DNA of 21,117 nucleotides from a bacterium (GCA_022072055.1 JAJVIK010000026.1:1-21117), one strand, 5' to 3'. Counted from the first letter of the stretch, positions 7,819-15,217 are shown. The notes: generated by a model not told the origin, from the letters alone. Program-made: numbers and translations.

Positions 7819-9297
7819 GTGAAACCGAACTACTGCCTGATTCTTATCCTCGTCCTGGCCGGTCAGGTTCACGCCGACCCTTGGCAAGAAGCGGAAGAGA
7901 ACGGAGTGGTCACACAGCGAGTGGTCCACTTCTGCAATCGCTTTGTGCAGGGGTGGCTGACCCATGCCGATATGAAGTCAGGTCTGATCCCTCGTAATCT
8001 GAAGCTCGACGCCTATTGGAACGCCAAGGACGCCGCCGCCGACAATTACCCCTTCATGGTCCTGACCGCGCATGTCACCGACAACCGTCACCTGAAGGAC
8101 ACCATGAAGAACATGCTTGAGGCCGAAAAGAGTCTCACTCGTCGCCTGGGCTGCCTCCCGGATGATTTCGTGTTCACCAAGCAGGGATTTCGCGAGGTCA
8201 CCTTCAGCCGCGATGACCTGGTTTTCGGCGCGGCGGAGTATTGCAAGGATGGCCTGATCCCGATCACCGAGTGGATGGGTCCGAGCCCGTGGCTCGACCG
8301 CATGCTCGAACTGACCAAGGAGGTCTGGGAGCGCGCCCCGTATGTCACCCGTCAGGGTAAACTGCCCACCCGGAACATCGAAGTGGCGGGGGACCTGCTT
8401 CAGACCACCTCGCGCCTTTACTGGCTCACCGGCGACGATCAGTTCAAGGAATGGGTGTTTCGACTCGCGGACCGTTATCTTCTCGCGGATGACATTCCCA
8501 CGTGGCCCCAACTGCGCCTGGACGATCACGGCTGTGAAATTGTGAACGGCCTTTCGGAGGCCTATTACCTCGCCTCGAGGAAAGACGCCGAGCGCTGGAA
8601 GCAATACAAGCCCAAAATCCACGCCCTCCTCGACTGCATCCTGGAGAAGGGCGCGAATGAGGATGGTCTTCTCTATAGCCTGATCAACCCCGCGAGCAAC
8701 GAAATCCTGAACAAGGATTTCACCGACAACTGGGGCTACAACTACAACGCCTTCCTGGTGGTCGCGGAGGTGGATGGCGAGGACAAGTACCGTCAAGCGG
8801 TCGAGAAGGTCCTCTCCAACATCCACAAGTATCTCGATTTCAAGTGGGAGAACGGCGGCGCGGACGGCTACGCCGACTCGGTCGAGGGCGGCATCAATCT
8901 CCTCAACCGCATTCCCGTTCAGTCGGGATTTGAGTGGGTCGACTCCTCGATGGAGATTCTGCTCGCCAAGCAACGCCCGGATGGCATCATCGAGGGGTGG
9001 CATGGGGATGGGAACTCGGCCCGGACCGCGATCATGTACGCCCTTTGGAAGACTCAGGGGGTGACTCTCTCCCCCTGGCGAGAGGACATTCAGCTTGGCG
9101 CGGCGCGGGATGAATCCGGCGCGCTGCATGTCTCCATCAAAACCGAATGGCCCTGGACCGGAACGATCCGTTTCGACCGCCCGCGCCATGCGGAGTATTT
9201 CCACATTCCCAGCGATTACGCGCGCCTCAATCAGTTCCCGGAGTGGTTTGTCGCGGAGCCGACCGGAAGATATGTCCTGGCCCGCGAGGGAGGGTAG
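7819..9297 (+). CDS. Secreted (alpha/alpha)-toroid glycosidase/lyase-like protein, C-terminus cut by in-frame TAG
   Basis: The product is 492 residues from GTG 7819, with GGAGG eight bases upstream, up to TAG 9295-9297. Residues 1-17 form a signal peptide (hydrophobic LILILVLAG, cleavage near VHA). The body (about 20-410) is a run of helical hairpins rich in Trp, Tyr and acidic residues, with segments such as DNWGYNYNAFLVVAEVDGEDKY, abbreviated here as DNWGYNYNAF, and a DG-(I)-IEGWHGDGNSARTA helix start. This is typical of six-hairpin-type glycosidases and lyases (GH88/105/127-like folds), but I cannot assign a family or catalytic residue. About 410-492 begins a beta-sandwich domain. The same frame continues 29 codons past the TAG with protein-like sequence, so the gene looks interrupted. 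It acts on a sugar polymer outside the cytoplasm (inference). No clear promoter is seen in 7689-7818. Confidence 0.75.
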   Translation: MKPNYCLILILVLAGQVHADPWQEAEENGVVTQRVVHFCNRFVQGWLTHADMKSGLIPRNLKLDAYWNAKDAAADNYPFMVLTAHVTDNRHLKDTMKNMLEAEKSLTRRLGCLPDDFVFTKQGFREVTFSRDDLVFGAAEYCKDGLIPITEWMGPSPWLDRMLELTKEVWERAPYVTRQGKLPTRNIEVAGDLLQTTSRLYWLTGDDQFKEWVFRLADRYLLADDIPTWPQLRLDDHGCEIVNGLSEAYYLASRKDAERWKQYKPKIHALLDCILEKGANEDGLLYSLINPASNEILNKDFTDNWGYNYNAFLVVAEVDGEDKYRQAVEKVLSNIHKYLDFKWENGGADGYADSVEGGINLLNRIPVQSGFEWVDSSMEILLAKQRPDGIIEGWHGDGNSARTAIMYALWKTQGVTLSPWREDIQLGAARDESGALHVSIKTEWPWTGTIRFDRPRHAEYFHIPSDYARLNQFPEWFVAEPTGRYVLAREGG

Positions 9298-9387
9298 GAG
9301 CAGGCGCTGGATGGGAAGGAGCTCTGGAATTATTCGGCCACCCTCAAGCCGCTGGAGCCGTTCCGCCTGACAGTCAAGGCGCAGTAG
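9298..9387 (+). pseudogene. In-frame continuation of the glycosidase-like gene beyond TAG
   Basis: Directly after the TAG the same frame reads 29 sense codons (EQALDGKELWNYSATL, then KPLEPFRLTVKAQ) and stops at a second TAG, 9385-9387. The segment has alternating hydrophobic residues and completes a beta-sandwich ending as expected for the domain, and the frame is not shifted. The next gene, convergent, stops only 15 bases further on. It therefore looks like the original C-terminus, separated by a nonsense mutation, a sequencing error or stop-codon read-through. Confidence 0.65.
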
Positions 9388-9402
9388 GGTGGGAGGTTCG
9401 TT

Positions 9403-10197
9403 CTAGTTTTCAGCCTCGGGGGCATCGGATCCAACCCGTGCGAATTGCGGTGGGTTGTTGGCCTCGACATAGCCGGTCCATGCCTCGCGAGCGCGGCCCT
9501 GGTGTTCCCCCGAAAGGCGCTCGCGAAAGTCCGTGGGCAGCCGGTAGTGGCCCGCGACCGCGCCATAGCGACCGAGCCGATGGGTCTCGGAAACCCGCCC
9601 CGGCTCCATCCAGGCGTCGATCAACATCGGCTCCCCGGTGCGTGGGTCCTGGTTGTCCGAAACCAGGGCGACATGCCAGGTCTCGTTGCCGTTGCGCTTG
9701 AAGATCACGATGTCTCCCGGGCGCCACTCGGAAGCGGTGGCGCGCTCAAAACGGGTGGGGAGCGCGAGGGCGTGACGGCTCAGGAACCGGTCCAGGATCG
9801 CCGTGCGACGGTGGTTCCAGCTCTTGTCGAAACCCTGCTGAAAGCCCCCCATGTTCAGGCCGCGATAGTCCGCGCGGTTTGAGCGCAGGTCTTCCTCGAC
9901 CAGCTCCTGAAGGTCGATGCCCGCCGCGCGCAGGGCGCGAATCACCACATCGCAGCAAAGCCCCTCTTTAGGCGAGATGTCACCGGCGGGGTAGCTAATC
10001 CGGGGATAGATCATCCGGTATTTGGTCCCGATGGCGGCTTGCAGCTTGGCCGCCGCCAGGACCTCCTCGGCGAGCGAGGTGGAGGTGGCCTGGACCACCG
10101 AACTTGCGGACGGAAACGTATCGCACCAGGCAGCACTGGTGGAAACTGCCAGGAAACACGCAATCCCCCGGCGGAGCAGCCGATTTGAACCCTTCAC
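9403..10197 (-). CDS. DUF1287 family exported protein
   Basis: The protein is 264 residues from GTG 10197, which has GGAGG six bases upstream; the frame also extends six codons to a TTG at 10215. Residues 1-26 look like a signal peptide (basic RLLRRG, then hydrophobic IACFLAVSTSAAWC). Conserved DUF1287 landmarks occur in order: GLCCDVVIRALRAAGIDLQ (79-97), NHRR (128-131), WRPGDIV (158-164) and a HVALVSD segment near 175. The Cys81/82 and His175 arrangement is reminiscent of a papain/NlpC-like Cys-His pair, but the function of the family (YijF in E. coli) is not established. It is probably periplasmic. It converges on the glycosidase-like gene with a 15-base gap. Confidence 0.85.
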   Translation of the reverse strand: MKGSNRLLRRGIACFLAVSTSAAWCDTFPSASSVVQATSTSLAEEVLAAAKLQAAIGTKYRMIYPRISYPAGDISPKEGLCCDVVIRALRAAGIDLQELVEEDLRSNRADYRGLNMGGFQQGFDKSWNHRRTAILDRFLSRHALALPTRFERATASEWRPGDIVIFKRNGNETWHVALVSDNQDPRTGEPMLIDAWMEPGRVSETHRLGRYGAVAGHYRLPTDFRERLSGEHQGRAREAWTGYVEANNPPQFARVGSDAPEAEN

Positions 10198-10392
10198 CCT
10201 TACCCTCCAAGCCAAATCAACGGAAAGAGCGATGATGGACCGTATCCGACCTAGAAATCAAGTATCGGCGCAAGGGGTGGAAGGGATGAGGGTCCCGCTT
10301 TCGGATGGCGCGCTCGATCTTGGCGGGGCGCGGTCCCTTGTGTCCGAACACGACGGATCGTGTCCCGTGCGGCTGTGGGCCGTTGGGCCTGA

Positions 10393-10421
10393 TAGACCTT
10401 GCCCAGGCTGTGAAGTATAAT
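10393..10421 (+). promoter_or_regulatory. Sigma70-type promoter for adenylate kinase
   Basis: TAGACC (10393-10398, four of six) and a perfect TATAAT (10416-10421) are separated by exactly 17 bases. Transcription would start near 10428, giving a leader of about 46 bases to the ATG at 10474. It lies in the gap (10198-10473) between the DUF1287 gene and the kinase gene. The rest of that gap shows no other feature. Confidence 0.7.
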
Positions 10422-10473
10422 GGTACGAGTTTACTAGTATATTCACGGCACCCCACTGGGAGAGGAGAAATCG

Positions 10474-11238
10474 ATGCCGACCACCGACCACGCCGCCTGG
10501 ATTCTGGCGGGCAACCAACACTGCCAGACTGAGGGATCGTTTCCGGAACGGTCCTATCGAATGGTCTTGCTCGGAGCGCCTGGAGTAGGAAAGGGGACCC
10601 AGGCCGAGTATCTCTGCCGGGAGCTTGGGACCTGTCACCTTTCCACCGGAGATGTCTTCCGGGCGGCGAAGTGTCATGAGGGGGATCTGAGTCCGGTCAT
10701 GCGCGCGGCGATGGAGTCGATGCGTCGGGGCGAGCTGGTTTCGGATGAAACAGTGATCGCGATGGTACACGAGCGCGTGGGGTGCCTGAAGTGTCGCTAC
10801 GGCTTTCTGCTGGATGGGTTTCCTCGGACGGCGGCGCAGGCGGAGGCGTTGGGGAACATGCTGTGGGATCGCGGGCTGCGTCTGGATGCGGTCCTCGACT
10901 ACGAGCTCCCGACCGAGGAGATCATCGCGCGGCTTTCAGGTCGTCGCACCTGCCGCGATTGCATGGCGACCTTCCACATTCAGAGCTTGCCGCCGGCGCG
11001 CGAGGGCATCTGTGACCATTGTGGCGGGGAGCTGTATCAGCGCGAGGATGACAGCCCGGAGTCGATCCGGGTTCGGCTTGCCGCCTACCGGGAAAGCACC
11101 GCGCCGCTGATCGAGTTTTACACCCGCAAGCGTCTGCTGGTGACCGTCTCGGCTGAAGGAGCGCCCGAGGAGATCTTCGCCCGGACCATGGAAAGGCTTC
11201 ACTCGGCGGGGGTCGGCGTCCCGGCGACCATGGCTTAA
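10474..11238 (+). CDS. adk: Adenylate kinase with zinc-type LID and N-terminal extension
   Basis: The protein is 254 residues and catalyses ATP + AMP = 2 ADP in the cytoplasm. The Walker A loop GAPGVGKGT is at 34-42, the AMP-site motif STGDVFR at 57-63 and DGFPRT at 114-119. The LID carries C160-x-x-C163 and C180-x-x-C183, the zinc-binding version. The start is ATG 10474, well supported by GGAGAGGAG just upstream; this leaves about 29 residues before the usual Met-Val-Leu-Leu-Gly beginning (internal ATG at 10561), making the protein longer than the usual ~215. The gene has its own promoter and is not next to secY or map, the common location of the housekeeping adk, so it could be a second copy. 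The enzymatic assignment is firm. Confidence 0.9.
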   Translation: MPTTDHAAWILAGNQHCQTEGSFPERSYRMVLLGAPGVGKGTQAEYLCRELGTCHLSTGDVFRAAKCHEGDLSPVMRAAMESMRRGELVSDETVIAMVHERVGCLKCRYGFLLDGFPRTAAQAEALGNMLWDRGLRLDAVLDYELPTEEIIARLSGRRTCRDCMATFHIQSLPPAREGICDHCGGELYQREDDSPESIRVRLAAYRESTAPLIEFYTRKRLLVTVSAEGAPEEIFARTMERLHSAGVGVPATMA

Positions 11239-11259
11239 GGGGAGTCATTCACTACCCCT
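11238..11259. terminator. Hairpin between convergent genes
   Basis: AGGGGAGT (11238-11245) and ACTACCCCT (11251-11259) pair with a one-base bulge. The hairpin overlaps both stop codons of the convergent adenylate kinase and zinc-ribbon genes. No T-run follows on either strand, so activity as a two-way terminator is only possible. Confidence 0.3.
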
Positions 11260-11608
11260 CGCCCTCGCCCCCGTACCCGAGCGACCTCAGGAACTCATCG
11301 ATATTGAGTTCCTCATCCACGCCCCCCTGTTCCTGGTGAAAGCGCAAGGGGCTCTTGATGAAGGCCTTCTGGCAAGACGGGCAGAGGTCCAGGCGGATGA
11401 GTTTGTAGACCGTCTCCTCCACCTCCTTGGGATCCCGGTGAGAAAGCTGCTCGAGCAGCGCCCGGATTTCCGCGTCATGGTCCTTGATCAGATCCGCCAA
11501 TCCGATTTCGAGCTCGTCATAGGCGGCGCGCACATCAATCTTGACCGTGTATCGTAACTCGTGTTTTTTCAACCCCTTGCCACACCCATCACAGCGGTAA
11601 AACTGCAT
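11252..11608 (-). CDS. Small zinc-ribbon protein of unknown function
   Basis: The protein is 118 residues from ATG 11606-11608, with a GGAAAGGGGG stretch upstream; the frame is open further back to 11890, but that extension overlaps the divergent gene and lacks coding character. CDGCGKG (near residue 7) and CPSCQKAF (near 77) supply two Cys-x-x-Cys pairs for one metal site. A helical acidic segment between them (DELEIGLADLIKDHDAEIRALLEQL) is abbreviated here as DELEIGLADLIKDHD. The tail is acidic. The protein is probably cytoplasmic and may bind a partner or nucleic acid; no family is recognised. It converges on adk and diverges from the helix-turn-helix gene. Confidence 0.75.
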   Translation of the reverse strand: MQFYRCDGCGKGLKKHELRYTVKIDVRAAYDELEIGLADLIKDHDAEIRALLEQLSHRDPKEVEETVYKLIRLDLCPSCQKAFIKSPLRFHQEQGGVDEELNIDEFLRSLGYGGEGEG

Positions 11609-11624
11609 CCCATCCCCCTTTCCG

Positions 11625-11653
11625 CTTACACCCGAGCGCCCCTGGATTATACT
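11625..11653 (+). promoter_or_regulatory. Sigma70-type promoter for the helix-turn-helix gene
   Basis: CTTACA (11625-11630) and TATACT (11648-11653) are separated by 17 bases, with four and five matches of six to consensus. The predicted start near 11660 lies about 55 bases before the ATG at 11716. The site is only 17 bases from the start codon of the divergent zinc-ribbon gene, so the two genes may share control. Confidence 0.6.
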
Positions 11654-11715
11654 GAAGGAAACAAGTAGTGGGGCAATCCATCCACAAACGAGCAGGTCAA
11701 CTTGGGAGGGACACC

Positions 11716-11919
11716 ATGGACCCATTGCAGAAACCCAAGCTTCGTGAGGATGAAGTGGCCTACGTCCTGCACATTTCCAAAGAAGCCGTGGCGAGTCTGG
11801 TTCGGAAACACGAGCTCCCCCCGCCGGACCGTGAGCGGTTCTGGCGTTCGGCGGATATCCGCGCCTATCTCTACCGCAAGGCGTCGCCAAGGGAAACCCT
11901 CGCGCCGCACCCGAGGTGA
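11716..11919 (+). CDS. Small helix-turn-helix (MerR/excisionase-like) DNA-binding protein
   Basis: The protein is 67 residues from ATG 11716, which has GGGAGGG upstream. Residues 9-50 read LREDEVAYVLHISKEAVASL, a short turn with LPPPDRERF, then WRSADIRAYL. This is the usual pattern of excisionase-type helix-turn-helix domains: helix, recognition helix, a beta wing carrying the basic/aromatic residues, then an 'ADI-x-x-(Y/W)L' helix. It could be a small transcription regulator. No integrase is nearby, so a phage excisionase role is not supported. It ends 12 bases before the convergent isomerase-like gene. Confidence 0.7.
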   Translation: MDPLQKPKLREDEVAYVLHISKEAVASLVRKHELPPPDRERFWRSADIRAYLYRKASPRETLAPHPR

Positions 11920-11931
11920 GATGGCGGATCC

Positions 11932-13356
11932 TCAGACAAGCGCCGCCTCGTTGGTCATGCGAATCTTCTTGTAGCCGCAGAAGCGCCGCAAATCCTCCGA
12001 GAGGTCGCCGTAACAGGTGACCCGATGAAGGCCGTGAGACCAGTTCCGCCAGAGGGCGCGGGAATCCCCATCCACCTTCACCGTGATCTTGGTCCGGCAG
12101 CCCCGGTCCAGATCCGGAGCGTCCACCGCATCCCCGGTGAAATACAGGAGCTCCTCCATGTTGGGGAGGATCGCCTGAGTCACCTTCTTTCCGATCGGCA
12201 TCTTAATCTGCGCCACCGCGCCTTCCTGACGTTCCATGATGGTGCGGAGCTTGTAAGTTGAGGCGGGCCCATCCGGCCCCAGCATGCGGCGGGTTCCCAT
12301 GCAGTGCGCGAGGATGATTTCATCCCCATCCATGGTCGGGTCGCTGACAAAGCCCGGACGGCCGCTGAGGGTCTGCATCATCATGAAGGTGAGCGCCGAG
12401 CGCATGTCGGACTCGCACACCCCCGCAAGCCCCATGTCGTTGAGGCGGGTGAATCCGATGCAGGGAAACGCGGGGAGGTTGCGGTACATCGAGCCATAAC
12501 AATCGACCGTGAGACCGGTGGCCTGCTCCTCATCCATCAGCTTCTCGAAGGCGAGCGCCAAGCGGCAGGAGCGTTGGATTTCCTCCTTTGGGGGTTCGAC
12601 GACCGCCACCGCCCCGTCGATCCAGCGTCCGGCCTCCTCAACGGCATCCGCCTCGGAGATCGAATCATACACCGCGGTCATCCTGGCCTTGTTGATGGCC
12701 ACAATCTCCGTTCCGAACTTGTCCTTCACGGTCTGGAGGAATGACGGATCAAGGGGTTTCTCGGTGACATTGAGCAATTTGGCCTCGCGCAGGTGGTGGA
12801 TCGCGCGGAAGGGGCGGACCGCGGCGGCGAGCTCGCGGCTGTCGCTGGTGAGCAACACCTCCAGCCGCCCCTCAGCCTCCTTCTGTAAAGCCCCAAAACC
12901 GGTCCATTCGTGGCCGGAATAGGGGGCCGCGAAGAGGGCGGTGGGCAGTCCCGCCGCGAGGAGCTCTTTGATCAGTGGGGTGACCCCCATCGAGAGGTGA
13001 ATGAGTAGGACTCCATCCAGACCGCCCAGCTTGTCCTTGGCCGCGGCCGCCTGCTCTTTGGCGCTGACCAGTTCGTTCACCGGGAACTCCATGTCGGCGA
13101 AGGAGTCCCGCATGCGCTCGAACTCGCTTTCGTAGGTCTTGACCTCCTCCTCCAGGTTGAGCAGGGGAGTGGGCCAGTGGGCCCTGGGAATTCCCAGGTA
13201 CACCTTCGCCACTCGAACCTTGGACTTGCGACAGCCGGGACTGAGGAGAACCGGTGTTGGGGGGGCTTCGGCGAAGAGGGGACTCCGCGCGAGACAAGCC
13301 GCGCAGGCGCCCGCCCCGACTTTGAGGAAACCGCGACGCGCCAGATTCCATTCCAT
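11932..13356 (-). CDS. Tat-exported L-fucose/L-arabinose isomerase-like protein
   Basis: The protein is 474 residues from ATG 13354-13356, preceded by a full AGGAGGTGA ribosome binding site. The N-terminus has the twin-arginine motif R7-R8-G-F-L-K with a hydrophobic Ala/Gly/Cys segment and cleavage near LFA. The body resembles sugar isomerases of the L-fucose isomerase-like superfamily: an N-terminal Rossmann-like part (LDGVLLIHLSMGVTPLIKEL) is abbreviated here as LDGVLLIHLSMG, and a C-terminal part contains FPCIGFTRLND, GVCESDMRSALT and an AHCMGTRRM metal/substrate-region segment. These enzymes interconvert aldoses and ketoses; export through Tat is unusual and suggests a cofactor-loaded protein acting outside the cytoplasm, or a non-enzymatic relative. 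It is a single gene, divergent from the membrane protein gene. Confidence 0.75.
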   Translation of the reverse strand: MEWNLARRGFLKVGAGACAACLARSPLFAEAPPTPVLLSPGCRKSKVRVAKVYLGIPRAHWPTPLLNLEEEVKTYESEFERMRDSFADMEFPVNELVSAKEQAAAAKDKLGGLDGVLLIHLSMGVTPLIKELLAAGLPTALFAAPYSGHEWTGFGALQKEAEGRLEVLLTSDSRELAAAVRPFRAIHHLREAKLLNVTEKPLDPSFLQTVKDKFGTEIVAINKARMTAVYDSISEADAVEEAGRWIDGAVAVVEPPKEEIQRSCRLALAFEKLMDEEQATGLTVDCYGSMYRNLPAFPCIGFTRLNDMGLAGVCESDMRSALTFMMMQTLSGRPGFVSDPTMDGDEIILAHCMGTRRMLGPDGPASTYKLRTIMERQEGAVAQIKMPIGKKVTQAILPNMEELLYFTGDAVDAPDLDRGCRTKITVKVDGDSRALWRNWSHGLHRVTCYGDLSEDLRRFCGYKKIRMTNEAALV

Positions 13357-13467
13357 GAGCTTCACCTCCTGAGGGCATGCTCCCTCGCGGGAACCGGGCG
13401 GAGATTCGGCGAAAAGGATCGGGCGGATTGATAGGGGGTATTGTACACCCGTTCCGGAGAGATTGGT

Positions 13468-13490
13468 CCCCTTCGGGCCCCTTCGGGCCC
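13468..13490. repeat. Short tandem repeat in the divergent intergenic region
   Basis: CTTCGGGCCC occurs twice in tandem (13471-13490), preceded by CCC, and each unit can form CCC-CTTC-GGG mini-hairpins. It lies in the 250-base gap between two divergent genes (13357-13606) and could be a regulatory or structural element. The same gap holds a possible minus-strand -10 (TACAAT, 13440-13445) without a convincing -35, and a weak plus-strand pair TTGAAC 13513-13518 / CACAAT 13536-13541. Confidence 0.4.
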
Positions 13491-13606
13491 CCATCGGGAA
13501 TCCTCCCGGTGCTTGAACGGAATTCGCCATGGGACCACAATCGTCGCGCGCGAGGGGGAAATCTCCCCAACTATCCCGCCCACGCTTCAGTGGAAAGGAG
13601 GGAGCC

Positions 13607-14701
13607 ATGCCGGAGAAAAAGGCTCGTGGGTCGTGGGGGATTCGCTTTCTCATCCACCTCCTCACTCTCGCGCTTGGGATTCTGGCGTTCTGGTTGCTCA
13701 GTTTTCTTCTCGAGGACATCGAATCCGTCGAGGGGCCGGACTATCAGGAGATTGAGCGAAGGTTTGTGGACCGGAGCGCGGTCGAGCGGATGGAGGAATT
13801 GGGCAAACTGATCGACAACCTGGAGCGCGAGATCGGCAACAAGCGCGAGGAGCAACGTCTGCTGGCCGACAGCTCCGAAAACCTCCAGCGCACGATCAAT
13901 CAGATTCTGGAGCTTCAGCGACTGAGCGTGGAGAAGCAGGTCACGCTTCCGGAGTCCGAGTCACAGAACCTTTCGGCCAGCCTGGAGCACTTTCTCAAGT
14001 CTCAGAAGGATTACCAGGGGGTCAACGAGGCGCTCACGGAGCTGACCTCCCGGAAGGTGTCCCTGGACCAAGAGCGTCGGGATTTGGAGGAGCGTATCGC
14101 GCAGCAAAGGAAACCGGCGGAGGAGGAATTCCGGAAGCTGCTCGAGGCGCACCGGCTGAAGTTGGCGTTCCTGCAGCTCCTGATCCTCATTCCACTTCTC
14201 ATCGTTGCGGCATACCTGCTTCTTTCACGGCGCGGAGGGGTTTATTTCCCGATCTTCGCGGCGCTGGCGGGAGCCACACTGCTCAAGGTGGTCTTCGTGG
14301 TCCATGAGTATTTCCCCTCGCGGTATTTCAAATACATCTTCACGCTGGCGCTGCTCGCGGTGGTGGCGCGACTGCTTGTGTATTTCATCCGTATGCTCAC
14401 CTTCCCGAAAAGAGAGGTGCTCCTCCGGCAATACCGTGAGGCCTATGAGCGTTTCCTGTGCCCGGCCTGCGAATACCCGATCCGGACCGGACCGCGGAGG
14501 TTTCTGTATTGGACGCGCCGAACGGTTCACAAGAGCCTGCCTCATAGTGACCTCGAACCAAAAGAGGAGGCTTACACCTGTCCGGCATGCGGGACCGCGC
14601 TCTATGAGGAGTGTTCCGCCTGTCATGGGATCCGTCATTCCCTGCTGGTTTACTGCGAGCACTGCGGGGCGACGAAGGAAGTGGAAGGCGGGTCCGGATG
14701 A
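13607..14701 (+). CDS. Membrane protein with coiled coil and C-terminal zinc ribbons, unknown family
   Basis: The protein is 364 residues from ATG 13607, with AAAGGAGG upstream. TM1 is at about 12-34; a long charged coiled-coil region spans about 45-185 (heptad-like Leu/Glu/Arg, e.g. IDNLEREIGNKREEQRL); three more membrane segments follow at about 186-206, 212-234 and 243-263. The C-terminal ~80 residues carry four Cys-x-x-Cys pairs (C285/C288, C325/C328, C336/C339, C350/C353), enough for two zinc ribbons. TM1 and TM2 would anchor the coiled coil on one side and the zinc ribbons on the other, if topology follows the count. I do not recognise the family. The next gene starts 28 bases later and could be co-transcribed. 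Confidence 0.75.
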   Translation: MPEKKARGSWGIRFLIHLLTLALGILAFWLLSFLLEDIESVEGPDYQEIERRFVDRSAVERMEELGKLIDNLEREIGNKREEQRLLADSSENLQRTINQILELQRLSVEKQVTLPESESQNLSASLEHFLKSQKDYQGVNEALTELTSRKVSLDQERRDLEERIAQQRKPAEEEFRKLLEAHRLKLAFLQLLILIPLLIVAAYLLLSRRGGVYFPIFAALAGATLLKVVFVVHEYFPSRYFKYIFTLALLAVVARLLVYFIRMLTFPKREVLLRQYREAYERFLCPACEYPIRTGPRRFLYWTRRTVHKSLPHSDLEPKEEAYTCPACGTALYEECSACHGIRHSLLVYCEHCGATKEVEGGSG

Positions 14702-14729
14702 GCTGTTTTTCTGGTAGAGTGATCAGATC

Positions 14730-15071
14730 ATGAAGAGGCTGAGACTAAATCGGGCGGAGAGACATTGGCTCCGGGAATACTGCGCCGAATTGCGGCGGGC
14801 TTTTCCGGATCGGATCGAGCGGCTCTCCATTTTCGGGTCCAAGGCGCGGGGCGAGGGGGGAAGAGATAGCGACTTGGATGTGCTTGTGTTGGTAAGGGGT
14901 GAAAGCTCCGAGGTCAAGGCGCGTCTCCGCAGAATCGGATACCTGCTTGCGGCCGAGGGAGAAGCTGTGCCATCGATTGTTGTGTATTCCTCAGCGGAAT
15001 GGGATGGTCGCGCGCGGAGTGGGTCGGTTTTCCGGAAGAGCTTGGAGCGGGATGAGGTCAGGATTCTGTGA
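14730..15071 (+). CDS. mntA: MNT-type minimal nucleotidyltransferase (antitoxin of a HEPN/MNT pair)
   Basis: The protein is 113 residues from ATG 14730, with only a weak ribosome binding site (GTAGAG). It has the nucleotidyltransferase signature: FGSKARGEGGRDSDLDVLV contains G36-S37 and the metal-binding D48 and D50. The length and the C-terminal PSIVVYSSAEWD...SVFRKSLERDEVRIL layout match minimal nucleotidyltransferases that neutralise HEPN RNase toxins by AMPylation. The stop codon overlaps a GTG by four bases (GTGA), the usual junction to the HEPN gene, but the HEPN gene itself is missing. Functioning as a lone antitoxin or as a relic is inference; the gene symbol is by family analogy. Confidence 0.8.
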   Translation: MKRLRLNRAERHWLREYCAELRRAFPDRIERLSIFGSKARGEGGRDSDLDVLVLVRGESSEVKARLRRIGYLLAAEGEAVPSIVVYSSAEWDGRARSGSVFRKSLERDEVRIL

Positions 15072-15217
15072 ACCGGGAACTGATCCTCGCGGAGTCCGGG
15101 TCTTTCTGGGTGACAGGCGTTGCCAGCCTTGGGCGGAAGGTACTCTTATTCAACCTAATCCATAGGGAGGAGACATTGTCTTGGCCGAAACCAGCAGAAA
15201 ACGACAGGGTGAGATAA
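15068..15217 (+). pseudogene. Start-like stub of a lost HEPN toxin gene
   Basis: A GTG overlapping the MNT stop begins with codons for VNRELILAES, which resembles the typical opening of HEPN partners (Met-Asn-Arg-Glu-Leu-Ile-x-x-Glu). After about ten codons the similarity ends, and the frame runs through unrelated sequence to TAA 15215-15217, overlapping the next gene's start. The HEPN body with its R-x4-6-H motif is not found downstream. I infer a deletion or insertion that replaced the toxin with the lower-GC restriction gene. The evidence is short and the call correspondingly uncertain. Confidence 0.4.

Noticed and set aside
7978-9204. A 408-codon minus-strand frame opposite the glycosidase-like gene
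   Set aside because: It is antisense to a gene with signal peptide and ribosome binding site, and its translation shows no domain.
9295-9297. Pyrrolysine insertion at the in-frame TAG
   Set aside because: No pyl gene is in the window, TAG ends other genes here, and no supporting structure is evident; mutation or error is simpler. It is kept only as a check in the finding.
11716-11919. Phage excisionase at a prophage border
   Set aside because: No integrase, attachment-site repeat or phage gene is nearby.
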